A DNA stretch of 64,000 bases from Bin22 sp965207275. Its GTDB lineage: Bacteria > Chloroflexota > Dehalococcoidia > Lucifugimonadales > UBA3495. The notes beneath the pieces were generated by a model, which saw only the letters and a program-made list of their open reading frames with translations, was not told where the DNA came from and ran no database searches. How positions within the stretch are numbered: position 1 is the stretch's first letter; the number at the start of each line of letters is the position of its first letter. Where the stretch lies: NCBI GenBank assembly GCA_965207275.1, contig CBDBMH010000001.1:682001-746000 (forward strand), given 5' to 3'. Of this stretch, positions 1 to 9,953 are shown one piece after another. The translations under genes and the position numbers were made by a program.

Positions 1-1
1 C

Positions 2-867
2 GGCGTCCATCTCCTCCCCTACCATCACCCGGCCGAGCTTGCCCACCGGGTCGCCTACCTGGACCATATCGCCCAGGGCCGGTTCATGTTCGGCATCGGT
101 TCCAGCGGTCTTCCCAGCGACTGGGCCCTCTTCGACGTTGACGGCAACAATGGCCAGCACCGGGAAATGACCCGCGAATCGCTGGACATCATTCTGAAGA
201 TCTGGCAGGCCCGGGAACCCATGGAGTATAAGGGGCAGTTCTGGAACGTAAACGTCCCCGACACCATGTACAACGTCCTGCACCCCTTCCTATACCCCTA
301 CCAGCAACCCCATCCGCCCATTGCGGTTGCGTCGGCCAGCTACCGTTCCCCCACCCTGGTTATTGCCGGGGAACGGGGCTTCATCCCCATGAGCCTGGCC
401 TTCAATACCGACTACTGTCTCAGCCACTGGGAGGCCATCGAAGAGGGCGCCCGGAAAGCGGGCCGCGCTCCCTCCCGCCAGGAATGGCGCCTGGTTCGAG
501 ACGTTTACGTGGCCGACACCGACGAGGAAGCCCGGGCCGCCGCAGTCGACGGCATGACCGCCCGGGTCTGGCGGGATTACCTGCTCAACATTTTCCGGGA
601 GTTCAACCTGATCCATGTCTTCAAGGACGATCCGGAGGTCCCTGACGAAGCGGTCACCCCGAATACATGGCCGACCACATGTGGTTGGTAGGCTCCGCGG
701 AGACGGTGGCCGCCAAGATCCGCAAGCTGTACGAGGACGTAGGCGGTTTCGGCGGACTGCTGGTCCTGGTTTACGACCACTGGCAGAACCAGGAAGGCTG
801 GGAAAAATCCACCCGCCTCCTGGCGGAAGAGGTAATGCCAAGAGTTGCGGACCTGGTACCGCAATAG
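2..867 (+). pseudogene. LLM-class flavin-dependent oxidoreductase, 5'-truncated and frameshifted
   Basis: Luciferase-like monooxygenase family: FMN or F420 dependent oxidation of small organic substrates in the cytoplasm. The gene enters from the left edge (in frame from base 2) with the family sequence HRVAYLDHIAQGRFMFGIG, followed by a long insert-type middle and a family-like C-terminus (WLVGSAETVAAKI, then LVLVYDHW). The frame breaks inside a C-run at 657-660: the upstream frame would stop at 689-691, while the downstream frame continues from about 661 to a TAG at 865-867. Adding one base to the C-run joins both halves into one normal protein, so this is either a sequencing/assembly error or a young inactivating deletion. 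An SDR gene follows 61 bases downstream on the same strand, probably co-transcribed. The family assignment is firm; the substrate is unknown. Confidence 0.8.
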
Positions 868-928
868 GTCCCAACTTTCCCAGTACGGTGGAAGGCGGGA
901 AAAGGCCCAGTTTGTACAGGGAGGGACC

Positions 929-1690
929 ATGGGTCAGATGGACGGTATGGTGGCCATTGTCACCGGCGCCAGCCGGGGTCTGGGGCGAGCCATAGCCAGA
1001 GAATTTGCTCGCGAAGGGGCCAGCGTGGTCATCAGCGCCCGCAGCCAGTCTCCCACCGGCCTGGCCGGAACCATCGAGGAGACCGCCACGGAGATTCGTA
1101 ACGCCGGCGGCGAGGTTACCTCAACCGATTGCGACGTTACGGACGAAGCCCAGGTCAACGATATGGTCCGCCTGGCGGTGAAGCAGTACGGCAGGATTGA
1201 CGTGCTTTTCAACAACGCGGGGACCATGGTGCTGGGAGAGTCAATCCTGGAGATTGATCCGGCGCGTTGGGACCAGTTGATTCGGGTAAACGTGGGAGGC
1301 CCCTACCTCTGCAGCCGGGCGGTCCTGCCGGTGATGATGGAGCAGCGACGAGGCAGCATCATAAACATCGGGTCAAGAATGGCCACCGACCCGGCCCAGG
1401 GCGGCGGGGTGCTGTACAGCGCCAGCAAGGCTGCCGTCCATATGTTCAGCCTTTGCCTGGCCGACGAGGTACGGGCATACAACATAGCGGTCAACATCCT
1501 CAGTCCTGGCTCCCTTCGCAGCGAGGGCTCGGCGGCAATTCCCTGGACGCAACGGGACTGGCACGAGAGAGTAGACCCCGGCGAAGTCGGCCCCTGCGCC
1601 GTTTACCTGGCCCTGCAGGACGCCAGCACATTTACCGGCCAACTGGCGGCAAGGGTGGACTTCGGGGTTACGTGGGGGCCAGGGGCTTAG
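929..1690 (+). CDS. SDR family NAD(P)-dependent oxidoreductase
   Basis: Classical short-chain dehydrogenase of 253 residues. The Rossmann motif TGASRGLG lies near the N-terminus, NNAG follows at about residue 97, and the catalytic residues are Ser149, Tyr163 and Lys167 (YSASK). The start at 929 is chosen because GGGAGG precedes it by a short spacer and the Rossmann fold begins directly after it; a longer in-frame extension upstream has no family sequence. It probably oxidises or reduces an alcohol/ketone, perhaps acting after the LLM oxygenase immediately upstream, but the substrate cannot be told from sequence. Confidence 0.9.
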   Translation: MGQMDGMVAIVTGASRGLGRAIAREFAREGASVVISARSQSPTGLAGTIEETATEIRNAGGEVTSTDCDVTDEAQVNDMVRLAVKQYGRIDVLFNNAGTMVLGESILEIDPARWDQLIRVNVGGPYLCSRAVLPVMMEQRRGSIINIGSRMATDPAQGGGVLYSASKAAVHMFSLCLADEVRAYNIAVNILSPGSLRSEGSAAIPWTQRDWHERVDPGEVGPCAVYLALQDASTFTGQLAARVDFGVTWGPGA

Positions 1691-1995
1691 AACCCCTTCT
1701 TGCGATGGTGGCCAAGTGGCCACCTGCGCATGGCAGGACATACGTCCTGTTCGCAGCAAATTCCCCGAACCTGAAATCATGTCGCCCTTAGCCTGCCGAA
1801 GCAGAATGTCCGCCCTTGGCGGGGCCCCAAAATCCTACCCAAAGGCGCGTTTGCTGCTCCTTTAGACCCTTGGCCACAACCACCTGAGATGCTTGGGCTA
1901 CGCTCAGCATGACATCGCTTCAAATTGAGCCTGCCTTGTAACCTCGACATTCCCATGCTGGTGAAGGGGTAAAACCTCAATGTAATTGATCTCTC
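1691..1995. other. intergenic region with a relic of a dispersed repeat
   Basis: No gene is supported in these 305 bases, which lie between two genes that converge. Around 1888-1914 there is a degenerate copy (GATGCTTGGGCTACGCTCAG) of the repeat family found in force at 23.6-24.8 kb. No convincing terminator hairpin with a T-tract was seen. Confidence 0.5.
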
Positions 1996-4900
1996 CTACC
2001 CCGTCACATAACCTTGCCTCAAGTCCCGGTCCCTTGCGTCCTCATCCCTTTCTTCCGGCAGTCCGTAGCCTCCCCCGCCGGAGGACAGGCAGACGATGTG
2101 GTCGCCGGGATGCACCACCACCCCTACTTCCTTGGATCCCAGGACCCGGTCTGAACCGCCGGAGACAATCTTGTAGTGGTGGGGCAGGCCGTCGTCGGCG
2201 CCAAAGAGGCCGAAGGGCGGCACAACAATGCCGTCGCCGGCGGTGTTGAGCATGGCAGCACCCTCTCCCTCGTACACCAGGTCGCATACCGCGCCTAGGC
2301 CCCCGCGCCACTTTCCCGCTCCCCCGGAGTCGGGACGCAGTTCGTGGCGCCGGATGAAGAAGGGAAAGCGCTCTTCGGTTACCTCAATGCTGGGCGACCT
2401 GATGCCTCCCGCCACGTTTATCTCCCCAACGTTGGGCCAGCCGTCGTAGCCCTGGGAGGCGCCGCCGCCGCCCCGGGCCAGGAAGAAGTGCCAGATGAAG
2501 CGTCGGCCGGTCCGGGGGTCCTGGCCGGTGATGGCGTAACGCAGCCTGCGGGAGAATCCGGCGGAAACGGCGCCGGGTATGGCCGGGGCCAGGGCCTTGA
2601 ATACGGCCTCCACCACCTCTTCGGCGCAGTGGTTGGTGCTCATGCACACCGGAGCCGGGGGGTTGGCATTGACGATGAGGCCCCGGGGCGCAACGATCTG
2701 CACCGGCCGCATGGAGCCTTCGTTGCGGGCAACGTCCATGGGAGCCAGGTACATTATGGCGGCGTGGGCCAGGGACCGGGTGTTGGCGTAGGCGCTGTTG
2801 ATGAACCCCTCAACCTGGGGACTGGACTCGCCCAGGTCGATGGTCATCCGGTCGCCGGCGATGGTGACCTTGGCCCGAATGGGCACCAGCTTGCTGGCGA
2901 AGCCGTCATCGTCCACCAGGGACTCCCCGTGGTACACGCCGTCGGGCCACTGGGAAATGAACCGGCGCACCTGGCGTTCGGTGGCGGCCAATATTTCGGC
3001 CACGACCGCTGTAAGCCGGTCGCCGCCGTATTCAGCCAGCATGGACCGGATTCTTTGCTCGGCCAGCATCACCGAGCCGATCTGGGCATTCAGGTCGCCC
3101 AGGAAGTTTTCCGACTGCCGGACGTTGGCGGCCAGCATCTGCAGCAGGTCCTCCCGGGGGACACCCCGGTCGTAGAGCTTCAGGGGCGGTATCCGCAGGC
3201 CCTCCTGGAAGATTTCGTTGGCGCCGGGGTTGTAACCGCCGTGGGTGCCTCCGCCTACGTCGCTGTGGTGGGCCCGGTTGACACCAAAGAACAGTGGCCG
3301 TCCCCCGTGGAAGATGGGGCGGATGATGGTAATGTCGGGCAGGTGGCTGCCGCCGAAGTAAGGGTCGTTGAGGATGAAGAGGTCGCCCTCGGAAATGGAA
3401 TCGCCGAAGTAGTCGCGAACGGCGGCGCCGGCCACCGGCAGGGCGCTGACGTGCACGGGGATACCCTCGCCCTGGGCCACCAGCTGGCACTCGCCGTCCA
3501 GGATGGCGGTGGAAAAGTCGCGGCTGGAGTTGAGAATCTGCGACATGGCCGTCCGCAGCATGGCTTCGGTCATTTCCTGCGCGATGGACTCCAGCCGGTG
3601 CTCCACCACCGCCAGGGTGATGGGGTCGATAGGAGTCTGACTTGCTTGACCGTCGGCTTCGGCAGGCCCGGCAATTTCTTCTTTCGTCTCCTTGGCGGCC
3701 TCCAGGTTTATCCGCAAGACAATGCCGCCCATCGCGTCAACTGCCGCCGAGTCGCCCGGCCACACCAGCGTGGTGGTGAATTCGGACTCCAAAATGGCGG
3801 GGCCGTCTATCTCCGTTCCCGCCCGCAGGCCGTCTGCGGAGTAGGTGGGCGCCTCGCGCCATTCTCCCAGGTAAACCTGTCGGGAGCCCACCGGAGCGGC
3901 CGCCGCGCCGTTTGCTGTCCGGTCCAGCTGGGCTATGCGGGGGAGCTTGCCCACCGCCGCAACCCGCAGGGTGACAAGGCGCACCTCCTGGTCCTGCTGG
4001 CTGTAGGCATAGAGCTCCTGGTATCGCCGGTGGAAGTTGGCGGTCAACTGGGCAAGAAATTCGGAGTCGGCCAATTTCGGGTCGGGCAGCGGCACGTTGA
4101 CCTCGTAGATTTGGTCCAGGTAGCGCATGTCTGCGGAGTAGTTGATCTCCACGGCTTCGGTGGGGAGTCCCTGGGCGGCGAGCTTGTCCCGTCCCTGGGC
4201 GGCCAGTTCTTCCAGGATGGACCGGGCTTCCTCCAGGTCAAGCCGGTCCATGCTTACCGGATAGGAGCGGGAGAAGTCGTGCTTGATGTCGGTGTTCAGC
4301 ATACCGTAGGCGGACAGCACCGGCGCCGAGGAGGGGATATAGACCTTTGCCACCTGCAACTGGCGGGCCACCTCGGCGGCATGGAGACCGGAGGCGCCGC
4401 CGAAGCCCATGATGGTGAAGTCCCGGGGATCCACGCCCCGCTGCACCGACATGAGCCGGATGCCCTCGGCGATGGCGGTGCACACTACCTGGTAAACGCC
4501 GTAGGCGGCTTCCACGTTGGAAAGATGCAGGGGCGCGCCAACGCCCTCGGCCAGGGCCTGCTCGGCGGCCGCGGGGTCCAGGGCGGCCCGTCCGCCCAGG
4601 AAGTTGGCGGAATCCAGGTAGCCCAGGGCCAGGCCCGCGTCGGTTACCGTGGGGCTGGTACCACCCTTGCCATAGCAGGCAGGGCCGGGTTCGGCGCCGG
4701 CGCTGTCCGGGCCCACGTGGAGAATGCCGCCGTCGTCCACCCGGGCGATGCTGCCCCCGCCGGCGCCCAGGGTGTGGATGTCGATCATGGGAACGGCGAT
4801 CTTCCAGCCGGCCTCGAACTTCTCGTTGGTGACGTGGGGAACACCGTTCTCGATGAGGGAGATGTCGGTGCTGGTGCCGCCCATGTCGAAGGCGATGATG

Positions 4901-5751
4901 CGGGGCTCGTCCAGTAATTGGCCCAGGTAGGCGGCGGCGCTGACCCCGCCGGCAGGGCCGGACAGGATGGCCCGCACCGCCATGCGGCCCGAGTCTTCAA
5001 TGGGGGCAACCCCGCCGTTGGACTGCATGATAAGCACATCCCGCAGCCGGGGGTAGGCGGCGAACCGCTCTGCCAGGTGGGACAGGTAACGGCTGAAGAC
5101 CGGCCCTACATAGGAGTTGATGACCGTGGTGCTGAGCCGGTCGAACTCCTTGATCTGGGGAATAACCTGGTGGGACAGGGAGGTGTACATATCGGGGAAC
5201 CGGTCGTGGATGCTTTCCCAGGCCCGCTGCTCGTGGTCGGGGTTGAGGTAGGAGAAGAGGAAGCAGACGGCCAGGGCTTCGGCGCCCTCCTGGGCCAGGT
5301 AGTCCAGGCATTCCGCCAGGGCCGCCTCGTCCAGGGGCTGCTCCACCGCGCCGCTGGCCCGTACCCGCTCCGGCACACCCACCCGCAGGTTGCGGTGCGC
5401 CAGCGGTTCCACGGGTGTCATTCGCAGGTTGTACCGGTCTTCCTTCAGGCCCTCGCGCATCTCCAGCAGATCGCGGAAACCCTCGGTGGTGATGAGACCA
5501 ACCCGGGCCCCCTTGCGTTCCACCAAAGTGTTGGTGGCGACGGTGGACCCATGGATCACCAGGTCCGTGTCCTCCAGCAACTGCTCCATGGACAACTCGT
5601 ACGCATCTGCGACCTCCCGCAGGCCGGCCATTACGCCCAGGGAAGGGTCGTCAGGAGTGGACTGGGTCTTGAAGAAGCGGGGCTGCCCGTCCTCGGCGGC
5701 CACCACAAAGTCGGTGAAGGTGCCGCCCACGTCGATGCCGATTTTGAACAA
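1996..5751 (-). CDS. Fused hydantoinase/oxoprolinase (HyuA-HyuB) family protein
   Basis: One 1251-residue chain with the HyuA and HyuB halves in the order found in 5-oxoprolinase: ATP-dependent cleavage of 5-oxoproline, hydantoins or similar cyclic amides in the cytoplasm. The HyuA half (about 1-695) opens with GIDVGGTFTD and contains GGTSTDISL. The HyuB half (about 704-1251) opens with PIDPITLAVVEHRL and contains the LNDPYFGGSHLPDITI and NRAHHSDVGG motifs. The linker between them is short and rich in A, E and Q. The start is TTG at 5751: a perfect AGGAGG at 5759-5764 sits seven bases upstream, and the ATPase-like domain begins at once. An ATG at 5790 would add 13 residues but would place that ribosome site inside the gene. 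The exact substrate (oxoproline, hydantoin or N-methylhydantoin) is unknown. Confidence 0.92.
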   Translation of the reverse strand: MFKIGIDVGGTFTDFVVAAEDGQPRFFKTQSTPDDPSLGVMAGLREVADAYELSMEQLLEDTDLVIHGSTVATNTLVERKGARVGLITTEGFRDLLEMREGLKEDRYNLRMTPVEPLAHRNLRVGVPERVRASGAVEQPLDEAALAECLDYLAQEGAEALAVCFLFSYLNPDHEQRAWESIHDRFPDMYTSLSHQVIPQIKEFDRLSTTVINSYVGPVFSRYLSHLAERFAAYPRLRDVLIMQSNGGVAPIEDSGRMAVRAILSGPAGGVSAAAYLGQLLDEPRIIAFDMGGTSTDISLIENGVPHVTNEKFEAGWKIAVPMIDIHTLGAGGGSIARVDDGGILHVGPDSAGAEPGPACYGKGGTSPTVTDAGLALGYLDSANFLGGRAALDPAAAEQALAEGVGAPLHLSNVEAAYGVYQVVCTAIAEGIRLMSVQRGVDPRDFTIMGFGGASGLHAAEVARQLQVAKVYIPSSAPVLSAYGMLNTDIKHDFSRSYPVSMDRLDLEEARSILEELAAQGRDKLAAQGLPTEAVEINYSADMRYLDQIYEVNVPLPDPKLADSEFLAQLTANFHRRYQELYAYSQQDQEVRLVTLRVAAVGKLPRIAQLDRTANGAAAAPVGSRQVYLGEWREAPTYSADGLRAGTEIDGPAILESEFTTTLVWPGDSAAVDAMGGIVLRINLEAAKETKEEIAGPAEADGQASQTPIDPITLAVVEHRLESIAQEMTEAMLRTAMSQILNSSRDFSTAILDGECQLVAQGEGIPVHVSALPVAGAAVRDYFGDSISEGDLFILNDPYFGGSHLPDITIIRPIFHGGRPLFFGVNRAHHSDVGGGTHGGYNPGANEIFQEGLRIPPLKLYDRGVPREDLLQMLAANVRQSENFLGDLNAQIGSVMLAEQRIRSMLAEYGGDRLTAVVAEILAATERQVRRFISQWPDGVYHGESLVDDDGFASKLVPIRAKVTIAGDRMTIDLGESSPQVEGFINSAYANTRSLAHAAIMYLAPMDVARNEGSMRPVQIVAPRGLIVNANPPAPVCMSTNHCAEEVVEAVFKALAPAIPGAVSAGFSRRLRYAITGQDPRTGRRFIWHFFLARGGGGASQGYDGWPNVGEINVAGGIRSPSIEVTEERFPFFIRRHELRPDSGGAGKWRGGLGAVCDLVYEGEGAAMLNTAGDGIVVPPFGLFGADDGLPHHYKIVSGGSDRVLGSKEVGVVVHPGDHIVCLSSGGGGYGLPEERDEDARDRDLRQGYVTG

Positions 5752-6207
5752 GGGGAAACCTCCTGGGATTTTGAGGGAAGTATGACGCATGGGTAAAGGT
5801 TGGGGTAGTGGGACTTCTGATTTAGTATAGGGACAAGTGGGATGAATGACACTGAGTTCGTTTCATCCAGCATAGGAAAAAACTTTCAAAATTGGCATCC
5901 AGGCCAAACCCTTGCCGCCCGTTGCGTTGAATACTGCCTGCTGAGGGACCTCAAATCAAGAGCATTCTTGTCATGACCCAAAGGGCAGTCGCAACCCCAG
6001 CGCCGGTGTTGATATAATTTTATTATAGGCTTAACGCTAATTGGTCGTGGTCGTTGCGCCCGCAATCCGACCCTTCCAGGCTCCAGCCATGTTGGTTACT
6101 CTCACCCGTGGCTTTAAGGTTTTTGTCACCGCAACCTTGAGTAGGTCACCTAAGGTCGATAGACGGAATTGACTCTATTGAGTAAATGGCTGGAAAAGGT
6201 GCCAACA
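5752..6207. other. divergent intergenic region
   Basis: About 450 bases between the divergent HyuAB and TPR genes with no supported gene. It is locally AT-rich; a TATAAT hexamer at 6013-6018 could be a -10 element for the TPR gene, but no good -35 sits at the right distance. Confidence 0.35.
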
Positions 6208-7125
6208 ATGAGGAAGATTGTTCGCCGCGCTGCTGAAATAGCCTCCAGTCAACTGGACCGTGTGCGGGCCAGGCGGTCCGCACCGCTCCGGTCCAATCCC
6301 CCGCTATCCCGCGCCGTTGAGCTGTACAATAAGGGAGACCTCCCTGCGGCAGTAAAGGAACTGGACCAGGCAATTGAGCTGGACCCGTCCCTGGCGGCTG
6401 CTCATCACCTGAAAGGTAAGGCGCTTGCCCTCCTCGGACAGGCGGATGTCGCCATGGAGAGACTGGACAACGCCATCGACGACCTGACCCGGGCCATCAG
6501 CCTGCAACCGGGGTTACTTCGAGCCTTCATGCTGCGTGCGGAAACCTATTTGAAGCTCGAAGAACCGGGAAAAGCTGCCGATGATCTGACCGAGGTCATC
6601 CGCATCAGTCGGCAGGATGCTGCGAGCTACGAACTGCGGGCCCGGGCATATTGGCGGGCCGGGAAATTTCCGGAGGCCATGAGGGATTTTGGAACGGCAA
6701 TAGGTCTGAGGCCACAGGAGTACAGCCCCTACTCCCACCGGGGGCTGCTGCTGTTGGAACTGGGCCGTCACCAGGAAGCCAGGCTGGACCTGGACCGGGC
6801 CGTGCGGCTGGCCCCCGATACCGCCGAGGTATACCGAAATCGTGGCGCGCTCCTGTCCGCCATGGAGGAATACGAAGAAGCGGTGGAGGACTTGACTCGC
6901 TCCATTGACCTGGATGACACCAATGCCGCAGCCTTCAACAACCGCGCCAATGCCTACGCCATGCTGGGACAACGGCAGCAGGCCGTGACAGACTATGGGG
7001 AAGCCCTCAGGCGGGATCCTGCCGACTACGTGGTGTACAGGAACCGGGGCAATGTACTTCTTTCGCTCAACCGCTCCGACGAAGCCCAGAGGGACTTTGA
7101 CGAAGCCGCCCGCCTTGGGGGCTAA
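6208..7125 (+). CDS. Tetratricopeptide (TPR) repeat protein
   Basis: About 305 residues, almost entirely TPR units of 34 residues (for example AVELYNKGDLPAAVKELDQA, and AVEDLTRSIDLDDTNAAAFN followed by NRANAYAML); roughly seven repeats can be counted. TPR proteins are scaffolds for protein-protein contacts. No signal peptide, membrane segment or catalytic domain is visible, so a cytoplasmic adaptor role is likely. The ATG at 6208 has AAAGG nine bases upstream; an in-frame TTG at 6169 would add 13 residues and has a poor ribosome site. The gene stands alone, with no operon partner. Confidence 0.85.
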   Translation: MRKIVRRAAEIASSQLDRVRARRSAPLRSNPPLSRAVELYNKGDLPAAVKELDQAIELDPSLAAAHHLKGKALALLGQADVAMERLDNAIDDLTRAISLQPGLLRAFMLRAETYLKLEEPGKAADDLTEVIRISRQDAASYELRARAYWRAGKFPEAMRDFGTAIGLRPQEYSPYSHRGLLLLELGRHQEARLDLDRAVRLAPDTAEVYRNRGALLSAMEEYEEAVEDLTRSIDLDDTNAAAFNNRANAYAMLGQRQQAVTDYGEALRRDPADYVVYRNRGNVLLSLNRSDEAQRDFDEAARLGG

Positions 7126-7475
7126 CGGCCCTTCCTGCTGAAGCGCCACCCCTGGGATGGGGAGAGGCCGAATTCCTTCAATCCTTCAAACGCAATCCTT
7201 CAAACGCGTCAGGGGCGTTCCGCCAGGACAGGCGGCGTTCAATTTCCACCGGGAATCGCTCGATTCCTGCTCCGGCGTTCTGCCCACATTCTACCCGGGG
7301 CCAGGAGAATAAACCTGATCCGGCAGATTTGAAACGCTCCTGTTCTTGTTTCTTCCGGCTGAATTGACAGACACTGGCCCAATCCGTAGGATTGCGCCAA
7401 TAAGGAAGACTGAACCGATCAAATTTGTCCCTGCTCCAGGGGTCAAGAATTGCGGACTCACAGGGAGGCGGCGAA
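7126..7475. other. intergenic region holding an LLM-gene promoter
   Basis: No gene is supported. The first part contains the direct repeat AATCCTTCAAACGC (7178-7210). The second part holds the promoter annotated at 7364-7392. Confidence 0.4.
7364..7392 (+). promoter_or_regulatory. sigma70-type promoter for the LLM gene at 7476
   Basis: TTGACA at 7364-7369 is a perfect -35 hexamer, followed by exactly 17 bases and TAGGAT (4 of 6 to TATAAT) at 7387-7392. Transcription would begin near 7399, leaving a leader of about 75 bases before the ATG at 7476. Confidence 0.5.
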
Positions 7476-8546
7476 ATGAAATTCGGCCTGATGTACGAAA
7501 TCCAGGTGCCCGAACCCCATTACCCTGGGGTGGAACAGGAGCGATACAACCAGGTGTTGGCCCAGGTTGACCTGGCGGACGAGGTGGGGTTCGACTATTT
7601 CTGGACGGTGGAGCACCACTTCCTTCGGGAGTTCTCCCACTGTTCCGCTCCCGAGGTCCTGTATGGAGCAATATCCCAGCGGACCAAGCGTATCCGCATC
7701 GGCCACGCCGTGGCCCTGCTGCCCGGGCAGTACAACCACCCGGTGCGCGTGGCGGAAAGGGCAGCGGTGCTGGACATCCTGAGCAACGGCCGTATGGACC
7801 TGGGCACCGGCCGTTCAACCACCCTGATTGAAATGGACGGGTTTGAGGTTAACCCGGAGGACACCAGGGCTCAGTGGGAAGAGGCAGTTCGCATGATCCC
7901 CCGAATGTGGACCGAGGAAACCTTCTCCCACGAGGGCCGGTTTTACGCCATCCCGCCCCGTTCGGTGATTCCCAAGCCGGTGCAAAAGCCTCATCCGCCC
8001 ATGTGGGTGGCGTGCAGCCAGCCGGACAGCTTCCGCTCTGCCGGCGAGATGGGACTGGGCGTCTTGTGCTTCAACCTGGGCGGTTACGACCAGATGGAGG
8101 AACGGGTGGCTGCCTACCGGGCTGCGGCGAAGAATGCGAGTCCGGTGGGCCAGTTTGTCAACGACCAGGTGGCGGCCCTGTGCCTGGTCCACGTGGGCGA
8201 AGACGACGATGAGGCAAGACGGGTGGCGGCCCCTGAAGGCGAGTGGTTCGTCAACAAGGCGGAGGAGTTATACCAGCCGTGGCAGGGACGGCAGGTACCC
8301 TCTTCGTACCAATTTGCGGTTAGCGCGGTGCAGGAAGAACGGGTCAACAAGACGGCCGAAGACCACATCGCCTCCGGCGCCTTTGCCATGGGCGACCCGG
8401 ATACGGTCATTAAGGTCCTGAAAAAGTACGAGGAGGCGGGGGTGGACCAGATTCTCTGCTTCATGCAGATGGGCAACCTGGCCCATTCTCGCATTATGGA
8501 CTCCATCAAGCTGTTCGGACGGCACGTAATTCCCTATTTCAAGTAG
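7476..8546 (+). CDS. LLM-class flavin-dependent oxidoreductase
   Basis: Luciferase-like TIM-barrel monooxygenase of 356 residues. It begins MKFGLMYEIQ, has the family stretches TVEHHFLREFSHC, RIRIGHAVALLPGQYNHPVR and LSNGRMDLGTGRS, and ends with a normal family C-terminus (LCFMQMGNLAHSRIMDSIKL). The ATG at 7476 follows GGGAGG at a good distance; upstream in-frame sequence is not family-like. It is transcribed alone from the promoter at 7364-7392 and converges with a second LLM gene at 8859-9953. Such enzymes oxidise substrates such as alkanesulfonates, ketones or cyclic compounds with FMNH2 or F420H2; the actual substrate is not readable. Confidence 0.9.
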   Translation: MKFGLMYEIQVPEPHYPGVEQERYNQVLAQVDLADEVGFDYFWTVEHHFLREFSHCSAPEVLYGAISQRTKRIRIGHAVALLPGQYNHPVRVAERAAVLDILSNGRMDLGTGRSTTLIEMDGFEVNPEDTRAQWEEAVRMIPRMWTEETFSHEGRFYAIPPRSVIPKPVQKPHPPMWVACSQPDSFRSAGEMGLGVLCFNLGGYDQMEERVAAYRAAAKNASPVGQFVNDQVAALCLVHVGEDDDEARRVAAPEGEWFVNKAEELYQPWQGRQVPSSYQFAVSAVQEERVNKTAEDHIASGAFAMGDPDTVIKVLKKYEEAGVDQILCFMQMGNLAHSRIMDSIKLFGRHVIPYFK

Positions 8547-8858
8547 GGCATCGACCCCCGAGCAACATTGGACGCCATAGCTACAATTGAACCTGGACCG
8601 ACCAGGGCGAATGGGCGGCTGCTGCTCGGGAATTTCGCTCGTGGTGCCCATGTCAACCCCTTTTCAATGGCAGCCCGCTGTCTCGACCCGACGGGGCGTC
8701 TCCTTCGTTCCGAATAAGACGAGAGCGCCATCGGCCGTTGACTCGGATACTCTGCTACCCGCTTCCATTACCCGCTTCCATCTGCCGGGAGCGCCTCCAG
8801 TCGGTTCCCTCTCAAAGTACCGGCGCGAACCTCTGCGGACCCGGCAAATGGGTTCCGC
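8547..8858. other. intergenic region between convergent LLM genes
   Basis: 312 bases with no supported gene, RNA or clear terminator. A 91-codon open frame here has no ribosome site, no recognisable motif, and runs into the stop region of the downstream gene. Confidence 0.4.
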
Positions 8859-9953
8859 CTAGCCCCCGGCGGCGACGGGGGAGTCCTGGAAGTGGGGCAT
8901 GACGTGCGTGGCGAATAGCTCAATGGAGCGCATCACTTTCGCGTGGGGCAGGCCGGCAAAGCCGAAGTTGCCAAAAACGTGGTTGATTCCCGCTTCCTGG
9001 GTCTGCTTCAACCGTTCAATCACCACTTCCGGGGTGCCCCGGAGCGGCGGCAGACCGGCGTGGCCCGGGTCATCACGGCGGTCCCGGTCGCGCTGCCGAT
9101 TGGCCCAGTGCTCATAACCCTTGGCAACTTTGCCGTTCTTGTCCATGGGCATACCGATGGGCGCCCCGGCCGAGCCGACTGACCGCAGTATCCGCGATGA
9201 AAAATTCTCCAACTCGGCGGCGTCCCGCTCGGCTTCCTCCATAGTGGGTGCAACGTAAATGGACTTGGACATTGGAGGGTCCAGGTGGGCATGCTCGTGG
9301 CCGTACTCTTCCATCTTCTGACGCCACAGCTTGATGACCTGGGGCGCCTGGCCAAGGATATCGGTGGGGCCGCCGGCGATGACCTGAATGTTGCGGCTGG
9401 CGGCAAAGTCTATGCTGGCCGGGCTCGTGCTGACGGCCTGGAACAGGGGCGGATAGGGTTGCTGCAAGGGCTTGGGCAGCACCCAGACATCTTCGACGTT
9501 GGTGAACCGGCCATGATAGGTTAGGGATTCCTCAGTCCAGGCCTTTATCATTACGTCGACGGATTCGTGGAATCGATCACGGCTCGTATCTATGTCGACG
9601 CCCACGCCGTCGAACTCCTGCTGCTGGTAGCCGGCGCCGATGCCGAAGTTGAACCGGCCGTCGCTTATGACATCGAGCATGGCCACTTCTTCAGCGACCA
9701 GGACGGGATTGTGCAATGGCAGGACGATTACGGCTGTGCCTATCCTGACGTTCTTCGTGCGCCCCGCCACGGCACCCAGGAAGGACCAGATGCCGGAAAG
9801 CAGGCCGTGCCGGGAAAAGCGATGCTCGCCAAGCCACACCTCGTCGAGGCCCACTTCGTCGGCAAACTGTATCTGCTCCAGGGCCTGGGTCAACGCCTGC
9901 TGCTGGGTAAAGTCCTCGTGGTAGGGAACAATGGTAAAAATTCCGAACTTCAT
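8859..9953 (-). CDS. LLM-class flavin-dependent oxidoreductase
   Basis: Luciferase-like monooxygenase of 364 residues. It starts MKFGIFTIVPYHED and contains DEVWLGEHRFSRHG, RIGTAVIVLPLHNPVLVAEE and GRFNFGIGAGYQQQEFDGVG, the typical flavin-binding barrel strands. AGGAGG lies just upstream of the ATG at 9953. It differs clearly from the LLM genes at 2-867, 7476-8546 and 43905-44966, so these are diverged paralogues rather than recent copies. Substrate unknown. Confidence 0.9.
   Translation of the reverse strand: MKFGIFTIVPYHEDFTQQQALTQALEQIQFADEVGLDEVWLGEHRFSRHGLLSGIWSFLGAVAGRTKNVRIGTAVIVLPLHNPVLVAEEVAMLDVISDGRFNFGIGAGYQQQEFDGVGVDIDTSRDRFHESVDVMIKAWTEESLTYHGRFTNVEDVWVLPKPLQQPYPPLFQAVSTSPASIDFAASRNIQVIAGGPTDILGQAPQVIKLWRQKMEEYGHEHAHLDPPMSKSIYVAPTMEEAERDAAELENFSSRILRSVGSAGAPIGMPMDKNGKVAKGYEHWANRQRDRDRRDDPGHAGLPPLRGTPEVVIERLKQTQEAGINHVFGNFGFAGLPHAKVMRSIELFATHVMPHFQDSPVAAGG

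Noticed and set aside
2344..4917. Open frame of 857 codons on the plus strand opposite the HyuAB gene
   Set aside because: Antisense shadow of a well-supported gene, without motifs or ribosome site.
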